Assembly: GCF_000024025.1 (NCBI RefSeq)
Contig: NC_013131.1
Coordinates: 9,404,229 to 9,468,228, forward strand
Reading direction: 5' to 3'
DNA: 64,000 nt
Origin: Catenulispora acidiphila DSM 44928
GTDB lineage: Bacteria > Actinomycetota > Actinomycetes > Streptomycetales > Catenulisporaceae
Below, piece by piece: positions 24,834 through 33,498 of the stretch. Numbering within the stretch: position 1 is the first letter of the stretch; the number at the start of each line of letters is the position of its first letter. The translations under genes and the position numbers were made by a program. The notes beneath the pieces were generated by a model. The model ran no database searches. It was not told the origin of the DNA and saw nothing but the letters and a program-made list of their open reading frames with translations.

Positions 24834-26492
24834 ATGGCGGGATCGGTGGGGTCGGAGAACCCCATCCAGCGCCTGGCCCGCGGCTTCCGTGACCATCCGA
24901 TCACGGAGGCCGTCGGCCGTTACTCGAATACCACCCGGCACGCCTCCAAGCGCGCCAAGGCGCGGGTGCTGGACATCGGGCACCCCCTGGTGGTGCTCAC
25001 CCGCGGGACCCGGCAGATGGCCGCGGACGCCAAGACGTACTGGACCGAGGCCGGCGGGCACGAGAAGCACAAGGAGTGGCGGGACCTCGTCGTCTTCGTC
25101 TTCGCCGTGTGCGCGGTGGCCGTGGGCTTCCAGCCGTACGGCGTCCTGCTGTTGCTCGCGATCTGGGCGGCCGGCGCCACCTACCTGGGCCGGGACCGGC
25201 CCGACCCGGGCAAGGACCCGGAGAGCGAGGCGCACGTCGCCCGGCTGCAGTCGGCGTACAACGGCCTGGTCCCCTACCTGATGGACGCCCACGACCCGGA
25301 CGAGCGCTTCAAGCCCGGCGGCGGGTACCGCTCGGGGTTCACCGAGTGGGAGTTCGACGACGGCGACCGGCTGGTCTCGCTCAAGATCCAGTACTCCCCC
25401 TTCTTCAAGGACGGCGAATCCGACTCCCGGGCCAAGGTCGAGCGGGCCCTGGAGGGCAAGATCGGCCAGTCCAACGAGTACCTCTACGACTGGGACGAGG
25501 AGGGCAACAAGCTCGCCGTCCGGATCCTGCCGCCGCTGCCGATCGGCATCCCGGCGCAGCCGTGGAAGGTCGCCGAGATCGAGTACGTGCTCGGTTTCAC
25601 CGACCCGACCTCGACCGCGCGCCTGATCCCGGTGCAGCTGTCCGCCGAGCCCGGCGGCGAGGTGCCGGTGGTGGAGCTCGCGCCGGTGGTCTGGCGGCAC
25701 GGCCGGTTCGCCGCCGAGCCGCACCTGCTGGTCGCCGGGGTGCTGGGCAGCGGCAAGTCGAACCTGCTGCGCTCGCTGGCTGCCCAGGCGCTGGGCCACG
25801 GCCACCTGGTGACCGCGATCGACGCCGAGCACACCGGGCACTTCGACGAGTTCTCCGGTCGGGACGGCGTGCTGCGCGTGGAGTCCCAGCCGGCCGCGGC
25901 GATGGACCTGCTGGACTGGGTCTGCGCGGAGTCCACGCGCCGCGCCGAGCGGCTGCGCGATCTCGGGGACACCGAGGACACGCTGATGACCGAGCTGGCC
26001 AAGCCGCTGTGGCTGTTCGTCGACGAGCTGGCCTCGCTCGGCGAGGCGGCCGGGCGCGCCGGGCTCGCCGACCCGCAGGACCTGCTGGCCGACCTGATGC
26101 GGGCGGGCCGGACGACCGGCGTGACCGTGGTGGTCTCCAGCCGGGCCGAACGGGTCTCCGAGCTGCGCGCCACGGTGCGCAACCAGGCGCACGCCCGGGT
26201 CGGGCTCGGGCAGCTGCCGCCGGGGGCGTCCACCGCGCTGTTCGGCGGGACGCTGGAGATCGGCGGTCCGGCGGTGCTGCCCCCCGGGCGCGGGTTCGCC
26301 CGGGTCGGCGGCGGTCCGGTGGTGCGGGTGCAGGTCCCGGTCGCGGCGGACGTCACGGCAGCGCTGCCGGTGCTGGTCGGCGCGGTCGTGTCCGCCGGGG
26401 ACGGGGAGACCGGCGAGGCCGACAGTTTCGGCGGGACGGATGGGACCGGCGGGACCGGCGGCGCCGGCGGCGTCGGGCAGGACCTCTACTGA
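24834..26492 (+). CDS. FtsK/SpoIIIE-domain membrane ATPase
   Basis: A 552-residue protein. A basic N-terminal region precedes two close transmembrane helices (about 83-120, LVVFVFAVCAVAVGF and GVLLLLAIWAAGATYL). A beta-rich middle part is followed by an FtsK-type motor with Walker A GVLGSGKSNLLRSLAAQ near 303 and Walker B LWLFVDELASLGE near 392. GRTTGVTVVVSSRAERVSELRATVRNQ is the usual post-Walker B block. The tail is Gly-rich. It lacks the gamma DNA-reading domain of chromosomal FtsK and is shorter, so a plasmid-type or sporulation-linked DNA or protein pump is more likely. No integrase or replication gene is nearby, so there is no evidence of an integrative element. Confidence 0.85.
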   Translation: MAGSVGSENPIQRLARGFRDHPITEAVGRYSNTTRHASKRAKARVLDIGHPLVVLTRGTRQMAADAKTYWTEAGGHEKHKEWRDLVVFVFAVCAVAVGFQPYGVLLLLAIWAAGATYLGRDRPDPGKDPESEAHVARLQSAYNGLVPYLMDAHDPDERFKPGGGYRSGFTEWEFDDGDRLVSLKIQYSPFFKDGESDSRAKVERALEGKIGQSNEYLYDWDEEGNKLAVRILPPLPIGIPAQPWKVAEIEYVLGFTDPTSTARLIPVQLSAEPGGEVPVVELAPVVWRHGRFAAEPHLLVAGVLGSGKSNLLRSLAAQALGHGHLVTAIDAEHTGHFDEFSGRDGVLRVESQPAAAMDLLDWVCAESTRRAERLRDLGDTEDTLMTELAKPLWLFVDELASLGEAAGRAGLADPQDLLADLMRAGRTTGVTVVVSSRAERVSELRATVRNQAHARVGLGQLPPGASTALFGGTLEIGGPAVLPPGRGFARVGGGPVVRVQVPVAADVTAALPVLVGAVVSAGDGETGEADSFGGTDGTGGTGGAGGVGQDLY

Positions 26493-26658
26493 CGGGTACT
26501 CGAGGGATTCCTGAGGCGGGCGGCGCTGGTGCGCCGCCCGCTTCGCGTCGCGGCGGCGTGGGGTGAGAAGTTCCCGATCGCCCGGGTGAGGATGCTCACG
26601 GGAGTAATTGTTTGAATTCGAACTGGAAACGCCCCCGCGCTCGGTAGGGTTGGGCGCC

Positions 26659-27300
26659 ATGAGTATCCCCAAGCGTGCCGCGCTCGGCCTCGCGGCGGCG
26701 GCGACGGCGCTGATCATGACCGCCTGCTCGTCGAACGGCTCGAGCGGCTCGGCGAACGGGTCGCCGGCCGCGCCGTCCACGACGGCCGCGACGGCTGCTA
26801 CGTCCACGGGCGGGGCGCCCTCGAGCGCCGGCGGCTGGGCGCGGAACCCGGACCAGACCTCGACCGCGCTGAAGGCCGGCCTGCCGATGCTCGGCAGCGA
26901 GATGCTGCAGGTCCACTACCACGCGCACCTCGACGTGATCGTCGACGGGCAGCCGGTCACCGTGCCGCAGTACGTCGGCATCGACGAGAACGCCCAGACG
27001 ATCACCGCGCTGCACACCCACGACACCAGCGGCGTGGTGCACATCGAGTCCGGCAAGGACGTGCCGTTCAAGCTCGGGCAGTTCTTCACCGAGTGGGGAC
27101 AGCCGATGTCCGCCACCCAGGTCGGCCCGGTCGCCCTCGGCACCGACAAGGCGCTGCACGTCATCGTCAACGGCAAGGAAGTGGCCGGCGACCCGGCGCA
27201 GTACGTGCTCAAGGCGCACGACGAGATCGTGGTCTGGGTCGGCGCGAAGGACCAGACGCCGCAGGTCCCCGCCTCGTACAACTTCCCGGCCGGGCTGTAG
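26659..27300 (+). CDS. Lipoprotein with HxHxH-rich domain
   Basis: A 213-residue exported protein. A lipoprotein signal peptide (KRAALGLAAAATALIMTAC, lipid Cys23) is followed by a Ser/Ala/Thr linker and a globular domain. That domain has three His clusters: QVHYHAHLDVIVDG, ALHTHDTSGVVHIES, and KALHVIVNG. Similar domains occur in actinobacterial and archaeal secreted proteins, but I do not recall a proven function; the His pattern suggests metal binding. The ATG at 26659 is preferred over 26608 because it begins the signal peptide. It has no clear operon partner. Confidence 0.82.
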   Translation: MSIPKRAALGLAAAATALIMTACSSNGSSGSANGSPAAPSTTAATAATSTGGAPSSAGGWARNPDQTSTALKAGLPMLGSEMLQVHYHAHLDVIVDGQPVTVPQYVGIDENAQTITALHTHDTSGVVHIESGKDVPFKLGQFFTEWGQPMSATQVGPVALGTDKALHVIVNGKEVAGDPAQYVLKAHDEIVVWVGAKDQTPQVPASYNFPAGL

Positions 27301-27312
27301 CAGAACCCGGAG

Positions 27313-27364
27313 CCGGGCGACACCGCGAACGTGCGACATCTCAGACCTCTGCGGTGCCGCCCGG
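27313..27364 (+). terminator. Terminator after the His-rich lipoprotein gene
   Basis: Arms CCGGGCGACACCGC (27313-27326) and GCGGTGCCGCCCGG (27351-27364) pair at 13 of 14 positions around a 24-nt loop, 13 bp past the stop. Confidence 0.6.
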
Positions 27365-27487
27365 GTCAGGCCCTGGTCAGACAGGGTTCTGATCCGGTGT
27401 GACATTCAGCACTCGGCACAACGGGATAACGGAACACCGAACCTCTGTGCCGGGTGGTGCGCCATGCGCTACCTTCTAAGGGTGGCG

Positions 27488-27769
27488 ATGTCTCAGGCGA
27501 GCGGTTCTACGGCGGGTCCGATGACTCCGCCGCGGCGCGTCGGCGTGCCGCCGCTGAACCTGGGCAACCAGGCTGTGGCCGACCGTCTGGACCGCCATTT
27601 CGCGGCGATGGTCGACGCGCCGCCGGCGGCGCATGACGACAACAACGCCCAGGAAGCCTTGCAGACCATGATCGCGGTGCTGCCCCGGACCGGCGGCGCA
27701 CGGCGTTCGGAGCGGGCGCTGTGGCTGCGCGCGCCGTTCCGCCGGCTCAAGCGGCTGATCGGGCTGTAG
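27488..27769 (+). CDS. Hypothetical small protein
   Basis: A 93-residue protein with no recognised domain. The first third is Ser/Gly/Pro-rich and the middle has an amphipathic stretch (NQAVADRLDRHFAAMVDAP). The C-terminus is strongly basic (RRSERALWLRAPFRRLKRLIGL), which could touch membrane or nucleic acid. AAGGGTGG precedes the ATG at 27488; an upstream in-frame ATG at 27464 is possible. Coding on this strand is supported mainly by the ribosome site and an intact frame. Confidence 0.55.
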   Translation: MSQASGSTAGPMTPPRRVGVPPLNLGNQAVADRLDRHFAAMVDAPPAAHDDNNAQEALQTMIAVLPRTGGARRSERALWLRAPFRRLKRLIGL

Positions 27770-27852
27770 CAGCCCGGTTGTAGAGCCGTCGGCGAAGCAT
27801 CACCCCTTGGCGCGGAACTGCGCCGCGCCGCGCGGCGGCATACGGTTGTCCC

Positions 27853-28098
27853 ATGGCTGACACCACCAACGACGCCGGGATCGGCGCACGCATCAAAGAG
27901 CTGGTCGCGGAAGAACACCGGCTGCGGTCGCACCCGAACCCCACGCCCGAGGACCTCACCTCGCTGAAGACCACCGAGAACGAGCTGGACCAGTGCTGGG
28001 ACCTGCTGCGGCAGCGGCGGGCCAAGCAGGAGACCGGCGGGAACCCGGGAGAGGCGAAGGCCCGCGCGGTCGGCGAGGTCGAGGGATACCTGCAGTAG
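27853..28098 (+). CDS. DUF2630 family protein
   Basis: An 81-residue helical protein with the DUF2630 pattern: IGARIKELVAEEHRLRSHP, LKTTENELDQCWDLLRQRRAKQETGGNP, and a VGEVEGYLQ end. It is common in actinobacteria and of unknown function; the charged heptads suggest a coiled-coil hairpin. A G-rich tandem repeat and a perfect terminator follow it. Confidence 0.88.
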   Translation: MADTTNDAGIGARIKELVAEEHRLRSHPNPTPEDLTSLKTTENELDQCWDLLRQRRAKQETGGNPGEAKARAVGEVEGYLQ

Positions 28099-28128
28099 GG
28101 CTCGGCCTTCGGCGGCACTGACTCGGTA

Positions 28129-28183
28129 GCAGTGACGGGGCAGTGACGGGGCAGTGACGGGGCAGTGACGGGGCAGTGACAAG
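28129..28183 (+). repeat. 11-bp G-rich tandem repeat
   Basis: Four exact copies of GCAGTGACGGG (28129-28172) plus a diverged fifth, each adding a G4 run at the junction. It starts 30 bp after the DUF2630 stop and leads into the terminator hairpin. Confidence 0.95.
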
Positions 28184-28219
28184 GGGCGGTCCGGCGCGAT
28201 GTGCGCCGGACCGCCCCTT
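28181..28219. terminator. Bidirectional terminator with a perfect 17-bp stem
   Basis: The 17-nt arms at 28181-28197 and 28203-28219 (AAGGGGCGGTCCGGCGC and its exact complement) close on a GATGT loop. It separates convergent DUF2630 and ABC permease genes. Confidence 0.92.
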
Positions 28220-28221
28220 GC

Positions 28222-28320
28222 GATCCCCCGATCCCCGGTTCCCCCGTTCCCCGATCCCCGATCCCCGATCCCCGTTCCCCGTTCCCCCGATCCCCCGTTC
28301 CCCATCCCCCGCTGTCCCCT
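28222..28320 (-). repeat. Imperfect GATCCCC/GTTCCCC repeat array
   Basis: About fourteen 6-8 bp units of C4-5 separated by GAT, GTT or CAT. On the minus strand this reads as G4-5 runs with 2-3 nt loops, an ideal G-quadruplex pattern, lying just downstream of the ABC permease stop at 28341. Confidence 0.9.
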
Positions 28321-28340
28321 CCAGCCGGGCGGCTCCCCTC

Positions 28341-30908
28341 TCAGGCCTCCGTGATCGCGGTCGCGACCGTCTGCCGTGCCGCCCGGCGCGCCGGGACCAC
28401 CGCGGCCAGGACCCCGGCCAGGGCGCCCGCCACGACGTAGATCAGCAGCTGCGTGTACGGGATCGCCAGGCTGGCCGAGCCGGTCGCCTTGGCGACCAGG
28501 TGCACCAGGGCCCAGCCGAAGCCGCCGCCCATCACGATCCCCAGCGAGACCCCCAGGACCGCCATCAGCATCGCCTCGACCATCAGCATCCGGCGCAGCT
28601 GCTGCTTGGTGAGTCCGAGCGCCCGCAGCAGCGCGCTCTCGCGGGTGCGTTCCAGCACCGACAGCGACAGGGTGTTGGCGATGCCGATCAGCGCGATCAG
28701 GATCGCCAGCCCCAGCATCGCGGTGAACAGCGCGAGGATCTGGTCCAGGCTGCTGTTCAGCTGGTTCTTGTAGTCCGCGACGCTGTTCACGGTCAACAGC
28801 GGGTCGTCGCCGACCGCGGCCTCGATCGCGGCCCGCGAGGCCGTCAGCGAGGCTCCGGAGCGGGCCAGCATGGCGACCGTGTCCGGGCCCTTCGACGGCA
28901 GCAGCCGCTGGAAGTCCGGGACCGAGACCGCCACCTCCGGCATGCCGATCCCGCTGTCCTCGTAGCTGGCGACGACCTTCAGCGTCACGGTGCGGCCGTC
29001 CGCCGCGGTCGCCGTGACCGTCTGGCCGACGGCCGTGTGCAGGGACTTGAGCTGGCTGTCCAGCAGCGCCACGGCGCCCGGGACCACGTCGCTGATCGAG
29101 CCCTGCTTCATGATCGGGTTGATCAGCGTGTGGTAGCCCGCCGCGTCCATCGCGCCGGCCTGCTCGGACTGGCCGTTCAGGGTGAGCTTGCCGTCGTACT
29201 CCGCCGCGACCGCGCCGAGCTCCGGCAGAGCCTTGAGTTCGGCGACCGTGCCCGCCGGGATCGCCCGGTCCGGGGCGGCGACCACCTGGTAGTCGAAGGG
29301 GAAGTGCTGCCTGATGGAGTCCGTGGCCGAGGCTTTGATGGAGGCGGTGACCACGGTGAACATCGTCACCAGCGTGATGCCGATGGTGAGCGCGGCGGTG
29401 GTCGCGGCGACCCGGCGCGGATTGCGTCCGGCGTTGGCGGTCGCCAGCCGGGCCGTCGGGCCGAAGACCTTGCCGGGCAGCCAGCCCAGGACCCTGATCA
29501 CCGGCGAGGCGATCACCGGCCCGAGGGCCAGGACGCCGACGAAGGTCACCATGGCGCCGACGGTCAGGACCATGAATCCGCTGCCGCGGTCCTGGTTCTG
29601 CATCCCGAGGTAGCCCACGGCGATCCCGGCGGCGGCGAGCAGCAGCCCGATGCCGACGCGGACGCGGCCCGCCTTGCGGGTCACCCGGGTCTCGCCGAGC
29701 TGCGCGGACAGCGCCTGCACCGGGGCGACGCGGGTGGCGGCGCGCGCCGGCAGGATCGCCGACCCCACGGTCAGCACCAGGCCCAGACCGACCGAGTACA
29801 GCGCCGCGCTCGCCTTGATCACCAGGTGGTCGGTCGGCATGTTCAGCCCGGCGGCGTTGAGCAGCGCGCCCAGGCCCTGAGACAGCCCGATCCCGGTGAA
29901 GAAGCCCGCGACGGACGCCAGCGTCCCGAAGACGAACGCTTCGATGAGCGTGCTGCCGAACACCTGGCGCCGCGTCGCCCCGACGCAGCGCAGCAGCGCC
30001 AGTTCGCGGGCCCGCTGCGCCACCAGGATCTGGAAGGTGTTCTGGATGACCAGCGCCGAGACCAGCGCGGCGATGATGGCGAAGACCAGCAGGAAGGTGC
30101 CGAAGCCGCCGATGTAGCCGATCGCCTTGTTGGACAGCTCGGTGGTCATCTGCGCGCCGGTGTAGAACGTGTCGCCGCTGCCGTCGAGAGCCGGCAGGTC
30201 CTTGAGGTCGGTGACGAGCTTGTCCTGGCTCACCCCGGCCTTGGCGCGCACCGCGATCTGGTCGTAGCCGGCGCTGCCGGTGACCCGCAGCGCGGTCACG
30301 GTGTCGAAGCCGACGACCGTCTGGCCGGCGTAGGTCTTGTCGGTGCTGGTGTCGAAGACGCCGACCAGACGGAAGGTCTCGCGCCGGTCGCCATGGTCGA
30401 CGACCGTCACCTGGTCGCCGAGGGCGAAGTGCCGGTCCTCGGCGGTGGACTTGTCCATCGCGACCTCGCCGGCGGCGTGCGGGGCGCGGCCGGAGGCGAA
30501 GTCGAAGTAGCCGAGCTTGGCGTCGGTGGGGAAGGAGACCCCGACGCCGGTGGCGCCGTTCTCCTTGACGAGCTTGCCGGTCTTGTCCAGGATCGGCGCC
30601 GGACCGAGGACGCGGCCCTCGGCCGAGGCGACGTCCGGCAGGTTCCGGACGGCGTCCAGAGCGGCGGGGTTCACCGTCTTCTTGTCCTGCTGGTTCTCGA
30701 TGCTCGACACCTGCAGCCCGCCTGCCGGGGTGACGGCGGCGTCCACGTTCTTGGCCTGCCGGGCGAAGCTGTCGTAGAAGGACTGCTTGATGGAGTCGGT
30801 GAAGATCAGCGTGCCGGCGACGAAGCCGACGCCGAGCAGCACGGTGATCGAGGACAGGAGCATGCGGGCTTTGTGGGCCCGCAGGTTCGCCAGCGCTGTC
30901 TTGAACAT
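28341..30908 (-). CDS. ABC transporter permease, FtsX/MacB type
   Basis: An 855-residue permease with two FtsX-like units. The N-terminus is MFKTALANLRAHKARMLLS with a first helix (SITVLLGVGFVAGTLIF), then a ~230-residue extracellular MacB-type domain. Three helices follow (FGTFLLVFAIIAALVSALVIQNTFQI), with the cytoplasmic loop RARELALLRCVGATRRQVF. The second half repeats this, with RTRESALLRALGLTKQQLRRMLMVEA before the last helices. It pairs with the ATPase encoded 7 bp upstream. The family exports lipids, peptides or antibiotics, or transmits signals; the substrate is unknown. Confidence 0.93.
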   Translation of the reverse strand: MFKTALANLRAHKARMLLSSITVLLGVGFVAGTLIFTDSIKQSFYDSFARQAKNVDAAVTPAGGLQVSSIENQQDKKTVNPAALDAVRNLPDVASAEGRVLGPAPILDKTGKLVKENGATGVGVSFPTDAKLGYFDFASGRAPHAAGEVAMDKSTAEDRHFALGDQVTVVDHGDRRETFRLVGVFDTSTDKTYAGQTVVGFDTVTALRVTGSAGYDQIAVRAKAGVSQDKLVTDLKDLPALDGSGDTFYTGAQMTTELSNKAIGYIGGFGTFLLVFAIIAALVSALVIQNTFQILVAQRARELALLRCVGATRRQVFGSTLIEAFVFGTLASVAGFFTGIGLSQGLGALLNAAGLNMPTDHLVIKASAALYSVGLGLVLTVGSAILPARAATRVAPVQALSAQLGETRVTRKAGRVRVGIGLLLAAAGIAVGYLGMQNQDRGSGFMVLTVGAMVTFVGVLALGPVIASPVIRVLGWLPGKVFGPTARLATANAGRNPRRVAATTAALTIGITLVTMFTVVTASIKASATDSIRQHFPFDYQVVAAPDRAIPAGTVAELKALPELGAVAAEYDGKLTLNGQSEQAGAMDAAGYHTLINPIMKQGSISDVVPGAVALLDSQLKSLHTAVGQTVTATAADGRTVTLKVVASYEDSGIGMPEVAVSVPDFQRLLPSKGPDTVAMLARSGASLTASRAAIEAAVGDDPLLTVNSVADYKNQLNSSLDQILALFTAMLGLAILIALIGIANTLSLSVLERTRESALLRALGLTKQQLRRMLMVEAMLMAVLGVSLGIVMGGGFGWALVHLVAKATGSASLAIPYTQLLIYVVAGALAGVLAAVVPARRAARQTVATAITEA

Positions 30909-30915
30909 CTGTGTC

Positions 30916-31692
30916 TCACTCCCCGGCCGCGACGCGGTCCGGACGGATCATGCGCAGCTGCGCGGTCACCGAGTCCGGAGTCGGAGACAGGACGTCGCCG
31001 CGCATGACGCCGTCGGCGAGGAACACCGCGCGGTCTGCAGCGCAAGCGGCGGTCGTGTCGTGGGTGACCATCACCACGGTCTGGCCCAACTCGCGCACGC
31101 TCATCCGCAGGAACGCCAGCACCTCGGCGCCCGAGCGGGAGTCCAGGTTGCCGGTCGGCTCGTCGGCGAAGACCACCTCCGGGCGGCTCATCAGCGCCCG
31201 GGCGCACGCCACGCGCTGCTGCTGCCCGCCGGAGAGCTCGCCGGGGCGGTGCTTGAGCCGCGCGCCGAGGTCCAGGACCCCGATCACCTGGTCCCACCAC
31301 TGCTTCGGCGGCTTGAGGCCGGCCAGGTCCAGCGGCAGCAGGATGTTCTGCTCGGCGGTCAGCGTGGGCAGCAGGTTGAACGACTGGAAGATGAAGCCGA
31401 TCCGGCGGCGGCGCAGCAGGGTCAGGGCCTTGTCGTTCAGCTTGGTCAGCTCCACCCCGCCGATCTGCACCGAGCCGGCGGTGGCGGTGTCCAGGCCGGC
31501 CAGGCAGTGCATCAGCGTGGACTTGCCGGACCCGGACGGGCCCATGATCGCGGTGAACTCCCCCTGGCCGAAGCCGACGGTGACGCCGTCGAGCGCGCGG
31601 ACGGCGGTCGCGCCGGAGCCGTAGGTCTTGACGAGGTCGCGGGCGAGGACCGCGTAGCCGCTGGGGGCGGGCTCTCGGGTGGTGGCGGACAT
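30916..31692 (-). CDS. ABC transporter ATP-binding protein, MacB/LolD type
   Basis: A 258-residue ATPase. Walker A GPSGSGKSTLMHCLAGLD, Q-loop FIFQSFNLLPTLTAEQNILLPL, signature LSGGQQQRVACARALMSRPEVVFADEPTGNLD with Walker B, and H-loop VMVTHDTTAA are all canonical. It drives the FtsX-type permease directly downstream (7 bp gap). GGAGGGG about 6 nt before 31692 fixes the start, although the frame is open to 32028. The 388-bp region 31693-32080, upstream and divergent from the next gene, has no gene and only a weak GTGATC/GATCAC repeat (32000-32028). Confidence 0.95.
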   Translation of the reverse strand: MSATTREPAPSGYAVLARDLVKTYGSGATAVRALDGVTVGFGQGEFTAIMGPSGSGKSTLMHCLAGLDTATAGSVQIGGVELTKLNDKALTLLRRRRIGFIFQSFNLLPTLTAEQNILLPLDLAGLKPPKQWWDQVIGVLDLGARLKHRPGELSGGQQQRVACARALMSRPEVVFADEPTGNLDSRSGAEVLAFLRMSVRELGQTVVMVTHDTTAACAADRAVFLADGVMRGDVLSPTPDSVTAQLRMIRPDRVAAGE

Positions 31693-32080
31693 GGAAACCC
31701 CTCCGGAAAACGTGGTGTGGGTGCTGCTGGCTGTGAGGCCGGGTGTCGGCGGCCCGTGCGGATCGGGCCCAAGAAAAAGGTAAGAACCCAGGGGGGTCCG
31801 GGTCGTCGCCCGGCGGGCTTGTCCGGGGGTAGTCGCCTGGCGGTGGTCCGAGAGGTCGGCGTACGACTCGAGGCTGGGGGGTGGCTGCGACTGAAGTCGT
31901 GCCGCGTGCCCGGGGCGGTCACTTGACCTGCGCAGACGGCATCCAGTCCGAGAGCTGCCGCGAAGAGGGGGGAAGGACCGCCGCGCGCCACTCGTCCGAG
32001 TGATCTCTTCGGCGAAACCGCTGATCACCTCGCCCGCCCGGGCTTACGCTCGGGGGCGCTGCCCACTGGCGGGAGGGACC

Positions 32081-32485
32081 ATGCGACGGTGTCAGCATTC
32101 CTGCGGCTGCGAGGGGAACGCGGTGGGACGCGACCCCGACAGCGGTCTGCTGTTGTGCGCGGCGTGTCTGGGCCGCACGATCCTCGGCACCGACTGCTCG
32201 CGGGCAAGGAAGTACTTCGGGCACCGGCCGGTGCACTTCGTGAACGCGGCATGGACCGAACCGGCGCCGCTGCGCGATGGAGACCGGTCGCTGGTACCCG
32301 AGGGGTTCGAGGTCTTCCTCACCGTACGGACCGAGCCGGGCGCGACAGCATGGGACTTCCTCCCGCTGGCCAGGCTCGGAGCCGGTTCGGCGACCAATCC
32401 GCAGCGCCCACCGAAGGATCCGCCCTCCGGCCCGCTGCCCCCGCCGCCCGCGCGGCCGGTGCAGCCCAACCCGCCGCGGCGCTGA
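32081..32485 (+). CDS. Cys-rich hypothetical protein with probable zinc site
   Basis: A 134-residue protein. The N-terminal 40 residues hold seven cysteines in MRRCQHSCGCEG, LLLCAACLGRTI and GTDCSRA, a pattern suggesting a zinc-binding module. The middle is a small alpha/beta-like region (EGFEVFLTVRTEPGATAWDFLPLARL) and the C-terminus is Pro-rich and probably disordered. GGGAGG lies 5 nt before the ATG. I do not recognise the family. An upstream in-frame start at 32000 lacks support. Confidence 0.65.
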   Translation: MRRCQHSCGCEGNAVGRDPDSGLLLCAACLGRTILGTDCSRARKYFGHRPVHFVNAAWTEPAPLRDGDRSLVPEGFEVFLTVRTEPGATAWDFLPLARLGAGSATNPQRPPKDPPSGPLPPPPARPVQPNPPRR

Positions 32486-32497
32486 GGCGGGGGTGTC

Positions 32498-32545
32498 GGC
32501 GTTGGCGCGGGCATCAGCGTTGGCATTGGCGCGGGCATCAGCGTT
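32498..32545 (+). repeat. 24-bp direct repeat pair
   Basis: TTGGCGCGGGCATCAGCGTT occurs at 32502-32521 and again at 32526-32545, just after the stop of the Cys-rich gene. Confidence 0.9.
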
Positions 32546-32612
32546 CCGACACCTGTTCGACCGCCTGCGGGAAGGCTAGCCTTACGAGGAATCAAGGCTC
32601 TCATTCGCAGGG

Positions 32613-33284
32613 GTGGACGTGACGAGCGGCGCGGACGGCGTGGAGTCCGGCGACGGCCGGCACCGATGGCGGTTCTCCGAGCACGCCAAATCGGTGGCCG
32701 CGATCCTGACCGGGCTCGCGGCCCTGCTCATCGCCGTCGCCGGAATGATCACGCTGCTCTGCTCCGACCCGGAAGGCGATCCCGCGTCAGCGGTGACCAC
32801 GACTGCAACCGCGACCAGACCGCAGCGCCCACCAGCAGCCGGCGGAAGCGGCATCTCATCGCCGGCACCCCGACCGTCCCCGACACAAGTGCGCACCCCG
32901 ACCCCCGCCCCGCTCCCCCAGTGGCAAGGCGACGTCCAGGTCAACCCACTCGGATACTCACTGGCCACCATCCCCCCAAGCCCCGACCAGTCCGGCGACC
33001 CCGACATCAGCGCCGCCTTCGACGGAACCTTCTTCGCCAACCTCGGCGCCGCCCGCTGGACCGAAGCGTCAGCCCCGAGCCCACAAGCGTGCGCAACCCT
33101 GATCGGAGCGCAGAACGTACGGCACATGACGGCGGTACCAGGCGACACCTACTGCATACGCGTCGCCCACACCGCGGCGAACCCGGGAAACCAGTACGCG
33201 GCAGTCCTCATCGTGAGACAGGGACGCGACGCCACGGACTTCCCCTACGTCCGGATCCACGCCACGGTATGGCCGGACCAGTAG
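32613..33284 (+). CDS. Hypothetical single-pass membrane protein
   Basis: A 223-residue protein. A charged ~28-residue cytoplasmic start precedes one transmembrane helix (SVAAILTGLAALLIAVAGMITLLC, about 27-50). A Pro/Thr/Ser-rich linker leads to a C-terminal extracytoplasmic domain of ~110 residues, with two cysteines (QACATLIG and DTYCIRVAH) that could form a disulfide. Start GTG at 32613; the GTG at 32619 has AGGGG at a better distance and is equally likely. No known family was recognised. It ends just before tRNA-Thr on the opposite strand. Confidence 0.65.
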   Translation: MDVTSGADGVESGDGRHRWRFSEHAKSVAAILTGLAALLIAVAGMITLLCSDPEGDPASAVTTTATATRPQRPPAAGGSGISSPAPRPSPTQVRTPTPAPLPQWQGDVQVNPLGYSLATIPPSPDQSGDPDISAAFDGTFFANLGAARWTEASAPSPQACATLIGAQNVRHMTAVPGDTYCIRVAHTAANPGNQYAAVLIVRQGRDATDFPYVRIHATVWPDQ

Positions 33285-33286
33285 TG

Positions 33287-33359
33287 AGCCGCTGAGGGGA
33301 CTCGAACCCCTAACCGCCTGTTTACAAGACAGGTGCGCTGCCAATTGCGCCACAGCGGC
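33287..33359 (-). tRNA. tRNA-Thr (anticodon TGT)
   Basis: A full 73-nt cloverleaf on the minus strand. The acceptor is GCCGCTG/CAGCGGC with discriminator T. The D arm contains AATTGGCA, the anticodon stem is CCTGT/ACAGG with loop CTTGTAA, and the T arm is AGGGG-TTCGAGT-CCCCT. The anticodon TGT reads ACA. CCA is not encoded. Confidence 0.95.
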
Positions 33360-33498
33360 TGGACCGGATGATCGGCGAAGCGATCTGATCCGCCGCCATG
33401 GTACCCAACCGGGCGGGTGTTGCCCCAGTCTGTTTCATGATGGCGGTCGCGGCGAGGTCGGGGCGGGGGGATGGCGTCCTGTCTGCCACCATTGACGG

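Noticed and set aside
24580..26492. FtsK-like gene as evidence of an actinomycete integrative element
   Set aside because: No integrase, excisionase, replication gene or attachment repeat was seen, and the tRNA-Thr at 33.3 kb shows no partial duplicate in the window.
28129..28320. Repeat arrays taken as a CRISPR
   Set aside because: The units are 6-11 bp and directly adjacent, with no unique spacers and no cas genes.
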